A stretch of 64,000 bases of DNA. Source: Pelecanus crispus. Its lineage: Eukaryota; Chordata; Aves; Pelecaniformes; Pelecanidae. Positions 12,334-26,600 of the stretch are shown here, piece after piece. Every line of letters starts with the position of its first letter. The stretch's first letter is position 1. The position numbers and the translations under genes are program-made. The notes below the pieces were generated by a model. That model was given only the letters and a program-made list of their open reading frames with translations. It was not told the DNA's origin and ran no database searches. The stretch covers positions 45,360,221 to 45,424,220 of the forward strand of contig NC_134643.1 in the NCBI RefSeq assembly GCF_030463565.1. The letters are read 5' to 3'.

Positions 12334-15300
12334 AAATTTTAAATCATAAGTGGTCCTCCAGCAAGTGCTTTACCAGGTTTAGCCCCCTATAGATTTGAGA
12401 ACATGTGATGGGACGGACTGTCTTGCCTCCTAGCTGGCAATCCCCAAATGGTTCAGGTTCACACAAAACCAAGAAACAGAATGGTCTGGATTTCAAATGA
12501 AGAGCCAGTGTCCTTTTTCAGTTCCCCAGGACAGAAGGATTTTGCCGTCCCAGCCTTCAGCAAAAGGCAGGGTGTGGGGGAATACATTTTCGGTTCAACT
12601 GTTCTTTATGAATGTAGATCTGAAGAGTTCTATCTCCAGTATTAAAAACACAATTAAAGCCAAGTTTACAGTAAGAAAGTACTGTCTTTAAAATGTTCAC
12701 AGCCTTAGAAATAATCAACAGTTACTGTTTAGCAATGAATTATGAAAATTATTTACAAATGTATACTAATTCAATTATCTTGGAAGTCACCGTTCACTTC
12801 AAGGTTGAGAACAGATGCAGCTCCAATACCGCAATTTCATTAATGTTTTAGTTTCCTGTAACCATAACTTTGGCACTTACTGTCCATACCTCGCAGAATT
12901 CGATGACAATTATATTGGGATGTTTTCCTTGTCATTTTGTTTCACTTCAACTGAGTAAAATCAAGACAAACCACACCTAACTTGAGTCAGATTCAATCAC
13001 ACACCCCAATCTACCCCAGGCCAAACCAGCCTGGAATTACTTAAAACCTCTACTCCATCTACTGACCTGCAGTACTGGAATTTGTAATGGAGTTCATAAA
13101 CTAACACTGCAGGTCAAGAGAAGAATGTTGAAAATGGGAGACAGTAAACAGACCAGCCAAGAGACGCGACTTCATCCAAACTCTGGCTCCTGAGGAATTC
13201 AGAGGCCGGAAAAGCAGCACGTGGCATCCTCGCACACCTTCAGGGCTCCGCTTCCAAGGACTGGGTGGAACTGTTCACCTTTATTTTGTGAAATATATTC
13301 TGTGAAATGAAGTCACATTAAAATGTTCTGTATAGAAGGAAAGACAGATGATGAATTTTTATTCCCCTTTGAATTAAAGTGGCACGTGTGTCATCATCTG
13401 GGCAAAACAGTGTGAGGCCCACCTCTTCCTGCTGAGAAAAAACTTGCGAAGTCCCTCAATTAAAAAGCAGTCTGCTACCTTTTAATGAAGATAGCACTAG
13501 GCTCCTTTAGGTTTAGGTCTTTTTGTTGTTGTTTTTGTTTTGCTATTTTTTCCTTTTTACATAGCTCTAGTAGTTCTATATATCTGATGTTAAAATTAGA
13601 GTAGCTCTTATGCCTGCAAAAATACAGATGAGATATACAACAGATGATCCTGAACAGCAATTCCAAGAGACACTGCAATATATGTACCATATAAGAAAGT
13701 AACTTTCCAACATTTAGTGCCATCTGGACCTCACCAGGTGCCTTGGTCTCTTACCGTGCCAAGGTAGACAAGCCCTCCGCACTCAGTACGCAGCTCCCCT
13801 TTTACCTCACCTTGTATCAAGGGCAGTCACCATCGTCTGGTGGACCCCTTTTCCCTTACTTTGGGACGGGGCTTTTCACACCACCACCCCATTTAGCTAC
13901 GTCCCTTTCAGCCTCAGCAGAGGAGGAAGAAAGCGTGGGACCTTATATGCAGGCAACAGTTTGCCACCAGATTTTCTTCTTTTTTCCTTGCCCGGGGCCT
14001 CTGCTCTGGCTCCCTCAGAAAGCTCTCAGCCGTCTCGTTTGCTTTCTTCTGGAAAAGCGGAGTGCTGAACTGGCTTCTGATTCATTCCCCAGCTGGCCGG
14101 TTCCCACACTACAGTTCCTCAAGCCTAGCCTTTCTGTGAAATTATCAGCACGTGCTGCCCAGCCGTGTATCTGGGAGGTGTACAGGCAAGATCTCTGAGA
14201 AGCAGCTGCCTCTAGAAAACAGCTAATTGAAAGGTCTTCACTGGGGTATCTAAATATCTCTATCTAAAGAGTAGCGAGGCTATTGAAAACAAAGATGCTG
14301 GTTTAGGATGGGGTTCATATCACCTGTTGTACACTGTCCAGCATTTACATAATCCAGTAATAAACTAGATAGAGATCCTGTTCCCTCAGCAGCAAGTCGG
14401 AGGGCAGGGCAAAGAGTTATCAGAAAGACGCTGTTATTAATTGTCCAGAGAGGTTGGTGTTTCAACCCGAGTTTGAGTGATTTAAGCAGCCTGTGGTCAA
14501 GCAGGCTCTGGGATTTCTCTCTCCCCCACTCTTCAGCGCTGCATCCAGCCTGGTCCCTCCTGAGGGCTGACATCCTTCTCTAGTCATCACGCTGCCGAAG
14601 TAGATTTCATGAACAACTTAATACCAGTGGTTTCCCAACTACGGGCCACAAATCACATGCCCTTGATCTACAGAAAGCTGGCTAGCTCTGTCAAGCTGAC
14701 TCCACTCATTTCACTTAGGAAGAGAAACAACAAATGAGAAAAAAATGTACCGAAGAGAAAAATGGATTGCACAGTTGTATCTGTATTAAATTAACAGAAA
14801 AGGAAAGAAAACCTTATAGAGAGACAAGCTAGAAACACAGATGCTTTCCTACTGTTGCTTTTCCATGTAGGCATTTTCTGTAATTGCCACAGAAGTAGTT
14901 ACGCAATCCCGAACAGATCCTCTGTTTAACGTGGTTATATTTGGGAGGAAACTTGGGAATTGGTTTTTGTTCTGGTACAATGAAATTACTTGTGGTGAGA
15001 CTGCCCTCTTCCTGGCTTTCTGGCAAACAGCTCTCACAGGAGGACTGCATGGTGACCAGGGAAAGTACATGGAGACTAATTAATCTTGTGTTGCATCTGG
15101 TTTTAATTCCTGATTTAGAAATATATTAAAAACAGATTCTAGAATGGCCATCTGAAGTTCTGGGCACATTTTCCAAAATATCCAGCTCTCCAATAACACT
15201 GAAACCCATTAAACCACAGTCTTAGCAACGATCATCAAATCCGCCTCTTCTCTTCTAAGAAATAACTATTTCAAATCCTTTCCCTACCATTTTACCCTAA

Positions 15301-16360
15301 TTGAAAGAAAGGGGAAGGAATGAGAAGTGTTTACAGTATCTAGACAGCTAAAACATTAGTTCTCTTGAATGCTAAAAATGAGTTATAAAACACAGAAAAT
15401 TCCAGGGTTGAGGAGTTCTTGGGGAAAACCTTACACTAGCAGATCTATCCCCTTTGTAGAAAAAAAAGTCCCTCAAATAAAATCAGAATCCTTCTACAGC
15501 AGATCAGAGGTAAGAAAGGTAAGCTCTGCTTCCTTCAAATGCACCTGGTGCCATGAATGACATAATGGCATTTGTCCTTCCTTTTAAAGGATCTTTTCAA
15601 AGGACCAGATGCTGCCCAGGTTGGTTCAGTTGGTTGGTTGGGTCTTTTTAAACACGGAGCACAGCAACCACTCCACACTAAGATCGTCCTGTGCTATCCT
15701 TTAGTTTCTCTCACAGACCTTACTCCTACTTTGCTGTGATTCAAAGGAACAGGTTATTACTGCTAGTGATACCGGTCTGTAGAGTTTGCAGTGCTCTGTC
15801 CTTACTACCGCTGCTCACAGTCAAATTCCTCCTTTCCTCAGTGAAGAAAGTCCCATCACAGCCACTCTGTTATCTCTTCATGAACTAACTTTTAAATTCT
15901 GCCTGGTTCTTGCAGAGCTTGCAAACTCCCAGCTTTCTCTGCAGCTCCACCAAACCAATCTTGCTGTCAGCCAGTATCAGAGACCCACCCACACAGTAAT
16001 TCAAAGAAAGACGTAACAGAGTACGCAGCCGCGTGCAAACGTGCACACACACTCACAGCTGCTGCTCAGAATTTGCTACTGCTTCTGCTGAGCCGTCTTC
16101 GTCGCCTGCGGATTCTCTTTTCTATTGCACATCACTGAGACAATTTTAAAAACTACATGTGCCAAATGCACTTTCAAAATAGATCTGAAAATAGGTACTA
16201 AGTTTTAAGCCCTGTACTGTGATGTTTACCAAAGATCATATAGGCTTAACAACAGTGTATAGATTTTTCATCAGCTGAAAACTGACAAAAGCAGTAGCCT
16301 TTAAAAACTCACCTGCCTGAAAAGGAAGAACATCTCGGCTCTCACCTTTCACAGCCCAGT

Positions 16361-16403
16361 CTGGATGCCTTTCTAAGTTGACTGGATGCCTTTCTGGTTG
16401 ACT
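16361..16403. repeat. Two-copy tandem repeat of a ~22-bp unit
   Basis: CTGGATGCCTTTCT occurs at 16361 and again at 16383, each followed by a GGTTGA- or AAGTTGA-like end. It is a small imperfect tandem duplication. Confidence 0.75.
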
Positions 16404-19400
16404 GCTATTATTTTGCTGAGTTGTCGACAGGCTGCCTGCTGGCAAGAGGACTCCAGCCACCCTCCTCTTGCATTTGACTTACTGTGCCCATTCTGTTTTA
16501 AAGCTTTTTTGCAACATCCTGTTCTTTTACACTCTGACTCCTCTCCTGTCCCTTTCTACTTCCTCCGCACCCCATAGCTATTGCTTGTTATTGCACTAAA
16601 GAAATAAAAGGAAAAACAAAATCAGTATGCATGAGGACTTGTTTTTAAAAAAATAGTATTTTCCACAGGTTCGGCACAGCCTAGCTACTGTGATAACTAT
16701 TTCCATGCCAACATACCAACCAAATAGCATTGTCTTTTCCCCTCCCAAGCCAAATATCATCATCTCGTACAAATATACTCCTTGCAGGTGTACTTACCAG
16801 CGCCTCAATCCCTACCTGCCATCCAGCCCGACCTTTGCTCACGTTCCCATCTCTTGCCGACACACCCTGAATTCTTGCTTTGACACACAAACAAAATTTA
16901 CTGTAGCAGATGTGCAATGAAGTCGAGCATCATAAAAAGTGTAGTTAGAGGAAGGAGAAAAGGCTGTATAACACACCCAGCTTTTTCCCCTCTATGACAC
17001 TGAATTTGAAGCAGAGGCTTGCTTTCCCTGGCCTTGCAGCTTCCCGTCCTAGGCTTGGGGTCCTGGAGCAATGTTAGGAAGAAGTAGAGCAGTACACATG
17101 TACTCGGTCTCTGCAACCCACCAGGCAGAACGTGACTCGCTCAGAACTTGCGCTACATGAAAGTGTTTCCTTTTCTGTTTTGGAAAAAGGCCTAATAGTT
17201 ATATTCTGTGCTCACTGGGATATTATTTTATAGAGATAGATTTCTTAAGCACCGAAAGAAATATTCTTCAGAATGACATTTTATCTCTTCTTGCAAGTGC
17301 CAAGAATGCTTAACAAGCTAAATAACGTTATGCAGGGGACAAAACAGGGGGAAAAGTTCCGCCCAAGATTTCAAGCTTGGATGCTTTACTCAAAGTGATT
17401 TAATTATTACTTTTTTTAAGAGGTGATTAAAGTTCATTAAAATCCAAAGTAACACTTGCCAAGATCTCAAAACAGTTTATTATTTTAATTCTTGCATAAC
17501 AATGAGGAAAAATATGTTTTGTTTCAATCTCTTTGGTGAGAAGATATGGCATTTTGCCAGATTACAAGGAGGAAAATTCTCCTTAGTGCCAACGCCTAGT
17601 AAACTGCATCCTGTGTCTCACTGCCTCAGTGCTGAACAAGGCAGCTGACGAATCAATAGATGACTTGCTTTAAAACCTTCCTGTTTCTGAGTATCAGGAC
17701 ACGCTGCTATTTGCAAAAGAGCAGCGGGAAAGACGGGTAAAAATTTCATAGAGGAAGAGCAGAGGAGGAGCATGACATTGTGCCAATTTGCAAATAAATG
17801 GAAGCTGATTCATCCTGTCCAGTGGGTTTTCGTATCAGCACTCAGCGATACTACCCTGAAATATGTTGGTTCAGCTGTCTAGCTGCAGCAGCTTAGTGGA
17901 CAGCACAGCATATCTAGTGCATGCCTGAGAGAGGCAAAAAACCAAACAGAAAGCGCTTACCTGTAACTCTTGCTCCCCACATCGGTACTTCAGTTGTTTA
18001 CTTTCTGTAAGCACACAGCTCTGACTGCAGCACGGGGCCAGAAAAGATTGCTAATGGATTCAAATATTCAGTGTTTGGCAGCATCAACACAGGCATTTCC
18101 TGAACCCTTCAGTTAAGTGCTTTTGCTTCCATGGCATTAAAAAAATGAGTAAAATACACAGAACACGTCAATTGCAGAGGTAAATAGTAATCTGCTGGGA
18201 TAACCTTCCTTAGATTTAGAATGTAAGCTGAACTATATTTCAGCTTAAGCGCTGAAAATCTCAAGAGGTATCATAAGGCAAAAGATAACAGAAGACAATG
18301 AAACCAAGAAAAAGGACAATTACACTCGTCTACCGTAGAGTAGAATCCTCAAGTAGCCAAATGAGATCTACTTGTCTTTGTTTAAAGTGTCATAAAAAAT
18401 AATTCAGTGCTGTTGAAGAAAAAAGGATAGCGAAGCGACAGACCTGAAAAGCTTGAGTCTTTATTTACCTATAGATTAGACAGAAGCACCAAAGCAAAAC
18501 ACCGGAGAAGTCCGCACCTTCACTTACCTACAGAATAGACAGACCAAAGGCATCAGCTTTATTCATCCATTTCAGTAGCATGCTTTTGAATATAGGAGTT
18601 TAGTTTCTACTTTGAATACTTCTTTGACCTCTCATCTGAGCTAACACCCAATTTACAACCTTACTGTCAATCTCTGTTAATAAAATTCGGAATGGCGTAT
18701 TGCTCTGTGTTAGATGTAGCCCTGCAAACACCTGCCGCTCACTGCTGCCTTTGAATCAGTGAACACTTCCACTTCTTACTACAAATCCCAAATAGCAATC
18801 CACTTTCTTCTACTGGTGGAGTAAGTTACAGAGTTATTGCCAGGAACAGTTTCCAAATATTGGAATACGCTCCCACAGAAGGAAGCCAGTGCAGTTCCTT
18901 CTGCTCTCAACTGCCTCAGCTACAATATTAACAGCGTTCAAAAAGCCACGTAAACTCAACGGACAGGTTGCCAAACAAAAAGGATGTGACTCCTACAGAG
19001 AGTTTCTCAGTGGAGACTGCTGACAGCTGCTTAAAAGGAATCGGAATGAAGAGCATGCTTTATGGAGCTGCACTTGCTGCTTTATTCAAAATCAGCAGCA
19101 CCTTTCTTGAGACCCTGATCCAGTTTCGGCCTTCTACAATCGAGTGCACCCAGAAGAGTATCTTTCTCCTGCTGCTATGCAGATCAACCAGAAATACACA
19201 TATGAAATCTCAGTGAAACAGAAACACTTAAGAAAGCAAGTAATGAATGTTACTGAATACTAAAGAAAGTAGGAAAATGTAAATAATGTTTTCTTTTATC
19301 TCATTTTTAAGTAGTCTTAGGTATTACTTATAATACAGTTAATAATCATTGCAGTTCTTGCAAGAACATGACTTTCAAGCCACCAATTTTTGGATCAAGA

Positions 19401-20171
19401 TTTTTACTATTAAAAAATGATGGATCATTACACCAGCAGCAAACTGCTAATTCTAGTTAGCGTTTCCTATAACGAAACAGTTAAGTTTTCAAACAAGTAC
19501 AGCTATTTAAATGGACGTAAAGGAAGCACCTAAATACAGTTTTTCATATACGTAAAATACCATTCTAACCTCGTAAACATAAACCTGTGATACATATATC
19601 TGTAATTATTCTAAGCATTTTTAAAAATTTATACAAGCACCACCACTTTAGACAGGCACAGTGGATTACATTAAAATGTACTGAATTACCTCACTCAGTA
19701 ACATTATATTCAATGTGCTTTTTAAAAGACTTTTAAACCTATTTTGTTCTGTAACACTTACATACACCTACCTGGTATACTGCAAAAGCAGTTGTCTTCC
19801 CCCTCCACCCCGCCCCAAAATCTCTCAGTGGTTGTTGAAGGAGACTTTGTTATATTTAAATCTGCAGGATGCAGCGAGAGGGCTCTAACACGCAAGCAAA
19901 TCAGAAGTCCTCCGTATGGTCCTGGCGCTTTAGCAAGGGTCTCCCACCATATCCTAAGAATCAGCTCTATCACATTTCTGCTAGAGATCTAAACGCCTGG
20001 GGCTAGCCCTACACATTCCCAAAACCATCAAACATACTAACCGGTATGTCGTGGTTTAGCCCCAGCCAGCAACTAAGCACCACGCAGCCGCTCGCTCACT
20101 CCCCCTACCCCGATGGGATGGGGGAGAGAATCGGAGGAGTGAGAAACACTCCTGGGTTGAGATAAGAACAG

Positions 20172-20177
20172 TTTAAT
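20172..20177 (-). promoter_or_regulatory. LTR polyadenylation signal ATTAAA
   Basis: ATTAAA on the minus strand within the conserved LTR block TATTAAACTG-like sequence, about 125 bp before the LTR 3' end. It fits the R/U5 boundary region of this family. Confidence 0.6.
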
Positions 20178-20345
20178 AACTGAAATAAAGTAAAATAGTA
20201 ATGCTAATAGTAACAGTATAATAATGATAATAATAATAATGATACACGAAGCAAGTGATGCACAATGCAATTGCTCACCACCCGCCGACCGATACCCAGA
20301 CAGTTCCCAAGCAGCGATCGCTGCTCCCTGGCCAACCCCCCCCCG

Positions 20346-20353
20346 TTTCTATA
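20346..20353 (-). promoter_or_regulatory. TATA-like box of the solo LTR
   Basis: Read on the minus strand it is TATAGAAA; related copies that I recall have TATATAAA, so this one seems weakened. It sits just downstream of the CRE and would start transcription toward lower coordinates, away from PAWR. Confidence 0.55.
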
Positions 20354-20360
20354 CTGAGCA

Positions 20361-20368
20361 TGACGTCA
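20361..20368 (-). promoter_or_regulatory. CRE palindrome in the solo LTR
   Basis: TGACGTCA is the full cAMP response element (CREB/ATF site). It lies immediately upstream of the LTR TATA-like box on the minus strand, the normal place for a U3 enhancer. The consensus is intact, so binding is possible, but activity is not shown. Confidence 0.7.
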
Positions 20369-20616
20369 TATGGTATGGAATAGCCCTTTGGTCAGTTTGG
20401 ATCAACTATTCTGGCTGTGCCCCCTCCCAGTTTCTTGTGCACCTGGCAGAGCATGGGAAGCTGAAAAAGTCCTTGACTAGCATAAGCAGTACTCAGCAAC
20501 AACTAAAAACATCAGCATGTTATCAACATTCTTCTCCTACTAAATCCAAAACACAGCACTATGCCTGCTGCTAGGAAGAAAATTAACTCTATCCCAGCCG
20601 AAACCAGGACACGGTA

Positions 20617-23600
20617 TTACCGTAGTAGTCCCACAAATTATGTAATATTTGAAAAGTAATGTCCAAAATTTCTGCCTACTCATCTACAGCCTAGCATGGT
20701 CTAGGAAAGATATGATCACAGCTTTGATTTTAGATAGTAACTTGCATTTCTTGAAGGGTGGGAAGTCATATTCTTTTCAAGTATTTGTGCAAAGGTGAGC
20801 AAATGAAAAGCTGGAGATGATATTTTTCTCATAAAAACACTAACTACACTGCAGTGATAACTGGAACCGCTTTTAGATCTTTATAAAATATCTAGCTTGT
20901 CATCCTTTCCTTGTTGAAAACTATGTGAAAAAAATGTTGGAAAAACCCTACATTTTCTTTATTCTCACACACTTATTCCTCTCCCTAATAATCTAGCACA
21001 ATCTCAATCCATATGTTTTCTCCCTGCTTTTAACCATCTTTATAAATCCTGGAATCTGGAGAGTAGAAATTAAAAGTGGCCAGCCTTTTTGAAATGTGTC
21101 TTCTCATACAAAGCCAGAGCAACACACTTACAGGGGTTTTTAAGTGATATTTTATTACCTACTATAGCGAGCAGAAGCAGTTAAATGGGAAGAAAGAGTG
21201 ATTCAGTTGGGAACAATTAGCATTTTCTATACAATTGCTTCACAGAGAAATATGAGAGTTATTTCTAGAGAGTCTCAACTTGCAAAGCTTCAGTGGTTTT
21301 ATTGTCCCCACCCATTAAATATATTTGGTAGCTGGCTGTAACCACACTTACACTGTTGCAATGAAAATTTTAAACTCTCTAAAATGCATCATTGTTATAA
21401 CGAGCCTTCAGGCAAAAGCAGAGATTAACATTTCTGAGAGAGAAGAAACAAAGATTTAATTCCACAGGCTCTTGGTCTACAAAATCTGATTTCCAGAGAT
21501 AAATACTAATGGAGAATGTGTCAAGACGCCAATTATCAAGCTGCAGTTTTCTCAAATATAATCTTGTGCAACAGAAGAACACTGGTTTTGTTTTAAATTA
21601 TGCTTTGGGTTCTTAAAAAAATACCCTGGTACAAAGAAAGGACAAGAGTTAATGCTGCCTTGTTGCATAAGGTAATGCAATAGCTTGTTGAATGAGCCTT
21701 TAATACCTAAATATCTTCAGGTCATTTCATCAAGGGAAACCCGTAAGAATTGCTTGAGTTCCCACCCTAAAAGACTAAGCAGAGATTAAGTTCTCATTTT
21801 TGCTGTCACCACATTGTAAGTGCATCCTTTTGCTATTTCAGAAAGCACGGATTTTATTAGCCATAACACCTAAAGAAGTCAACAATGAGAAGATCCATTA
21901 TAAAACCTGTTCATCTTCAACAGCATTTGTTTTCCAGAAAAAAGGGCAGAGCATTACACCAAATATGCATACATATTCATTACCCCCCTTATTAAAGAAA
22001 TTCCAGACCTCAAAACAAAGTTTGATGTTATTTAGTATTCTTAAAAATTTACAGCATATTGATTAAAAATCAGCGTAGACTTGGATTATTGTCTCTGCAG
22101 TATAGATAGGGCTTTTATCTTTTGTTATCTGTAACAGAGCTTTATCACATAACAAATACCTACGGGTCAAAGGCGTTAATTAAATATATCAAAGGCGGCA
22201 CCTCTCACCTCAAAGATTCTTTCTCAAACTTACACAATTATTGCCAAAGTTTACTGTTTAATCTTTCAGCAATTAACATCACAGAAACATTTCTTGAAAA
22301 AAGCCTAAAATACAAGCAAGAGAATCTCACTTTTCCTACTCCTTCATAAGCAACATCTACTACAATCCCATCATTAATTACTAACCATATTTTGCAGAGT
22401 TTGGCCCAAACTAGTAGAAAACGCAAGTCAGATATTTCCAGAACTCTGCTGTTATTCTTTGCTATATGGTGTGCAGAGACAATTGTGTTGCCTAGAAGCC
22501 CATCAATGACTACCAAGGCAGTCACTCAGAAACACTGCTGGGTTTTGCATTTCTAGCCAGATTTTCTTCAATGAAGAAAACAAGGACTTACAGACTTCTT
22601 TTGATCTTACAGTGCTTAACCCTCAAATCTGCTCCTAGAACTTTTCCAAAGACATTTAGCTTCTAGTGCTTGTTAAAAGAAGGCCTGGAGGTTTGGGGTT
22701 TGTTGAGGTGAGCACCCACATTAGGCTATAAAAGGAGCCCAACTTAAAGGTGTTAAGATTAAAAAAGTCTTCTCTGGAGGCAGCAACTTTCACTTCAAGA
22801 AGAGGCCTAGGGGACTTGACATTGCCAAAGAAAATGAAGCACTGTCTTTTTACATGGTATGAAAGACTCCACCCATTTCCTAATCAAATATTAAAACATG
22901 TTAAATACTTAATATTACTTGAGATGTCTTCAGTGAATCCAGAAATTGCCAGTCAATTTTGCTTAAACAGAAATCCCTACTGAGATATCAGCAAGAGAGA
23001 CTATGGCTATTGGCTGAGGAATTAGACCTTCCTGCTCAAGGAATGCCAAAAGTGAAACATCAGCATTAGTTTCCATGCACAAAGGGTTGTCAGCTGCTTG
23101 ACCAGAAGCTCTCAGCTGCAAACCTGTAGATGTAGGTGGAAACCCACTAGACCTCCATAGAGAACTGCACTATTTGGGTCTGTTCGGTACGTATCAGAAG
23201 GGTATCCTTGTTATTGACTCCTGTCCAAATGCTTTCCATACATCAACATCATTCTTAAATGTGATATTCCTACAAGGTTTCCTTTTCTTTTTTACCAGTT
23301 GGAGACTAACAGAACTTTTTATGCTATAACTAGAACATTGGATTGTCTCAATATCTGCATCAATATTCAATCCCTCTCAAAACCTTGGAAAGTTCTTGGT
23401 GTCCCAGAGCAACTTCCAGCAGCAGTATGTTCCACAGTGTAATTATTCACCAAATGAGCAAATTTTCTCATGAAAATGTTTGAGGTCTGTTTAAGAAAGG
23501 AAAAAATCCAGCAAAGAATAGTTTTATGGACACTGTTACACTTCGCAGACACCACTTGAAGGTTCCAGCAGAACAAGGGAAACAAGACGACAGCAAAATT

Positions 23601-26600
23601 ACACAAGAGAAAGGAAGAGGTGGGCTATGAGCGAAAAATTAGAACACCCACAGGAAAACATACAAAGTGCTAAGATCAGGTAGATACTGTATGGCAAATC
23701 CAGTGACTAAAGGAGGAGCACAGAAGAGGCACTTGTGTACTTGGAGCTAGTATTTCCCAGCAAGACTGAAGAACCTAAAATGCCAAAGGCAAAAACCGAG
23801 GAAGGGCATACTTTTGTATTTTAAAACAAAATCCGAAGGCCACTTGGCTTTCATAAAGGAAGTCAACTGTAGGAGTAGTAATCCTAAACTGAGTTCACCC
23901 AACATTTTAAAATGCAAGTGCTCATAATGTGTTACTCCATAAAGTAACCATGCTTGAATGCATGGTTTCTTATGGTATTTATGTTACAAGTTGCTTTTCA
24001 AAACAACATTACAAACTTTATGATAAACTGTGATATAGTTATCCTCTCCCTGGTGTTTACTGATGATTCACTTGTTCTCTTGATGTGTAGGCTGCAGCAG
24101 TGAATGAAAAGGAGGTTGTCTTTAATTATTCTGCCTATGCAGGAGAAGAGAACATGTATTCATATAGAAATTTCAGAAATTAGATCTATTGTGAAGTCAA
24201 TTCACTTCGTTTGTGTAGAAGTAGCACTGTAACATCCTTCATTACCTTTTCCTGGGAAGGGCTATACTTCATCTCTGAACTATGGGCAAAGATCATTTCC
24301 ATCTCACTGATGGAAGGATACTCACTACATTCCCAAAGCAGAAAATTAGTATAGTGGAAATATGCAGATTTCTCTTGTGTGTGTGCAAACACATACACAC
24401 TTGAAGAATTGAATCTGAATGTAAAAATAATTCTAACAGTTCAGGTTGGGAGCTTCCCAGTATGGGTGACAAATCCAGCTAGAATTTTAGCCAGACAATA
24501 TTAATTCTTCTTTAAACACAATAAGTAGTCAGCCTGGATTAAAAAGAATTTAGTTTTATTTGGACAAAGGCACACAGTCTTTATTGTTAGATTAAACACG
24601 TCTTTTACCTGCAACAGTAAGAACCGTAACATCATTTTTAATCTGGTATCACAAATAATATCACAACTAGTCAATGTTCGAAACTAAAATGGATATTTAG
24701 TTATTTATAGCTTAATGATGTTTCAGCTTTTTAAATGCATAAAAAGGATATTTAAAAAAAAAAAAAAAAGACTCCTCATTGTGATTATGAGACTATTTTC
24801 AGAGGAAACTTCACAATTTTTCCAGAACAGAAACATCACACCTAGCCCTGAACAAGAACAGTTACACCAGAAATCTAGAAATAAATGCAAAAGGATTCCA
24901 TTAACAAGGTAATGTACATCTGGTACAGTACATGGAGAAATGGTAGATGGAGATTTGCTACAGTAAGTCAATATACTTGGAAGGTCATTAATGCTACTAA
25001 AATGCATATCAAAGTCCTTTTCGTCCTGGATATATTTAAGTAGCCCTAAAGAAATGCTTAACAACAGAAGTAGAAATGCTTCTAGAAATGCTCATGTCAA
25101 CACCTTTTGCAGGTATTGACATCAGAATGACTGACTTGGAACAGGTCTGTAGTGAACTTCTATATCAAATTAAATTACAAGATCCAGAATTAGTTTGTTT
25201 CATTTTTAACAAAACTTTTAAGTATAATGCTTAGCTCCTTAGTCTCAGCAGCTACAGGTACCAGCATGAATTTTTTTTTATTGTACTAAGTTTTTAAGTC
25301 ATCACCTAGATGACCCAATGGTAATTTCTCCAACTAAAATAGTTGTTTCTTATTAAAAATGTCAGATGTTTATGATCATTAATACTGGTGCAAATGGACT
25401 GATTCAACTGACATCTTCATGAAGGGTCTGAGCCCAAGAAACAGATACTCAGTCGTATGGTATCCATGTATATCCAAACTCATGTATTTGTTTTCCAGTA
25501 ATTACTTTTCCTCTTGGCTACTAATACTGATTTGTTTCAATTCAAGCTGGAAATAGCCACAAAGAACTTACAGAAAATAGCTGGAGTCAGTGTAACTGCT
25601 TTCCTAGCAAAATGTTAAAAAGTAATTTGATCTCCAGTATTCCTTTCGGTTGCTCTTATGGTAGCAAGTTTCCAAGCTGTAATGATACCAGACAAGTTGA
25701 AAAAAGCATTGATGTAGGTTTATCAGTTGTTTCCAACATACTAAAACCCCTATATCTTTTGTAGTCTTTATGCCAATCACAAATCTTTCCACAGCCAATT
25801 CTCAGTACAGCTGAACAATAAAAAAAAAAAAAAAATTAGGTTATACTTCCTACTTTTGAAATCACAGATTTATTTCTTGTTACCCTCTTTTCTCACTCTA
25901 CCTCTCAAAATCAGAGCCAGTCTAACATAGAAATAATTAATCTCTGAATGTGTAAATACAAATCTGGTAATTAACAAAGAAAAATTTTGCTTTAAAGACA
26001 GAAAAACCACTCATTTGCAAATACAGACTGCACTCTTTCAGTTAATATATACTTCAAGTAACACTGAACTTAAATATGGCCATTTAATTATTTAAAAAAA
26101 TGAAAAGCGAGCCCTTTTGAATTTCCTTGTAAAAATCACCAACAATTAATATATGGTTGAACTTCCTCTTTAGGGAATAAATCCCACAAACATTAGTGCA
26201 TCGTATCAATGATAAAAAATACTTCTGCACAACTTCAACCTTCAGCTCTGGATGTATTATCTGTTTTCTATAAGACAGTATGGGACCATAACATGAGTAT
26301 CATTCTGCATTATCAAAATAGTAATTGTGTGGTGTGCATTACTGAAATATCTTGAAAAAAACCTGTCTTATTTGCTTTAGTCAATAGGAGTACTTTTCTG
26401 TTTAGATTTCCTAGATGACCCAAGTTACCCAGAAACACAGATGCTAGACCTAAGCAGTTTGGTATAAATTTGAAGACACAAAGTAAAGAAATCTCCAAGA
26501 GACTTAGCCATACAGTTAATTTGGATACTAACATGCACACACCCCCACCCCACCCCCCCAAGCCCTAGTAAATTAATTGTGCCTAGGTATGTTAATAACC

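Larger units (their letters stand above)
11629..20041. other. Intergenic, no recognisable gene
   Basis: This 8.4-kb AT-rich stretch contains a T22 run at 12312-12333 and a two-copy ~22-bp repeat at 16361-16403. The open frame at 13743-14198 (plus, 151 codons) is the longest non-repeat frame but shows no recognisable domain. No mobile element was recognised. Confidence 0.45.
20047..20611 (-). mobile_element. Solo LTR of an avian ERVL-type endogenous retrovirus
   Basis: The element runs TG...CA for 565 bp and is flanked by a perfect 5-bp duplication, CGGTA, at 20042-20046 and 20612-20616. A 5-bp duplication is typical of ERVL-class integration. On the minus strand it starts TGTCCTGGTTTCGGCTGG and ends GGGGCTAAACCACGACA, termini I recognise from an LTR family common in Neoaves. 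The same strand carries a CRE (TGACGTCA) just upstream of a TATA-like box, and an ATTAAA polyadenylation signal near the 3' end, which gives the orientation. No gag, pol or env sequence adjoins it, so recombination between two LTRs has removed the internal part. A TAATAATGATAA simple repeat lies inside it near 20219-20243. Confidence 0.93.

Noticed and set aside
13743..14198. 151-codon plus-strand frame
   Set aside because: No recognisable domain, no splice or promoter context, and mixed low-complexity composition; a frame of this length is expected by chance in 64 kb with GC-richer patches.
22727..22734. TATAAAAG box as a possible promoter
   Set aside because: An isolated match in AT-rich DNA with no downstream exon, initiator or CpG-rich context.
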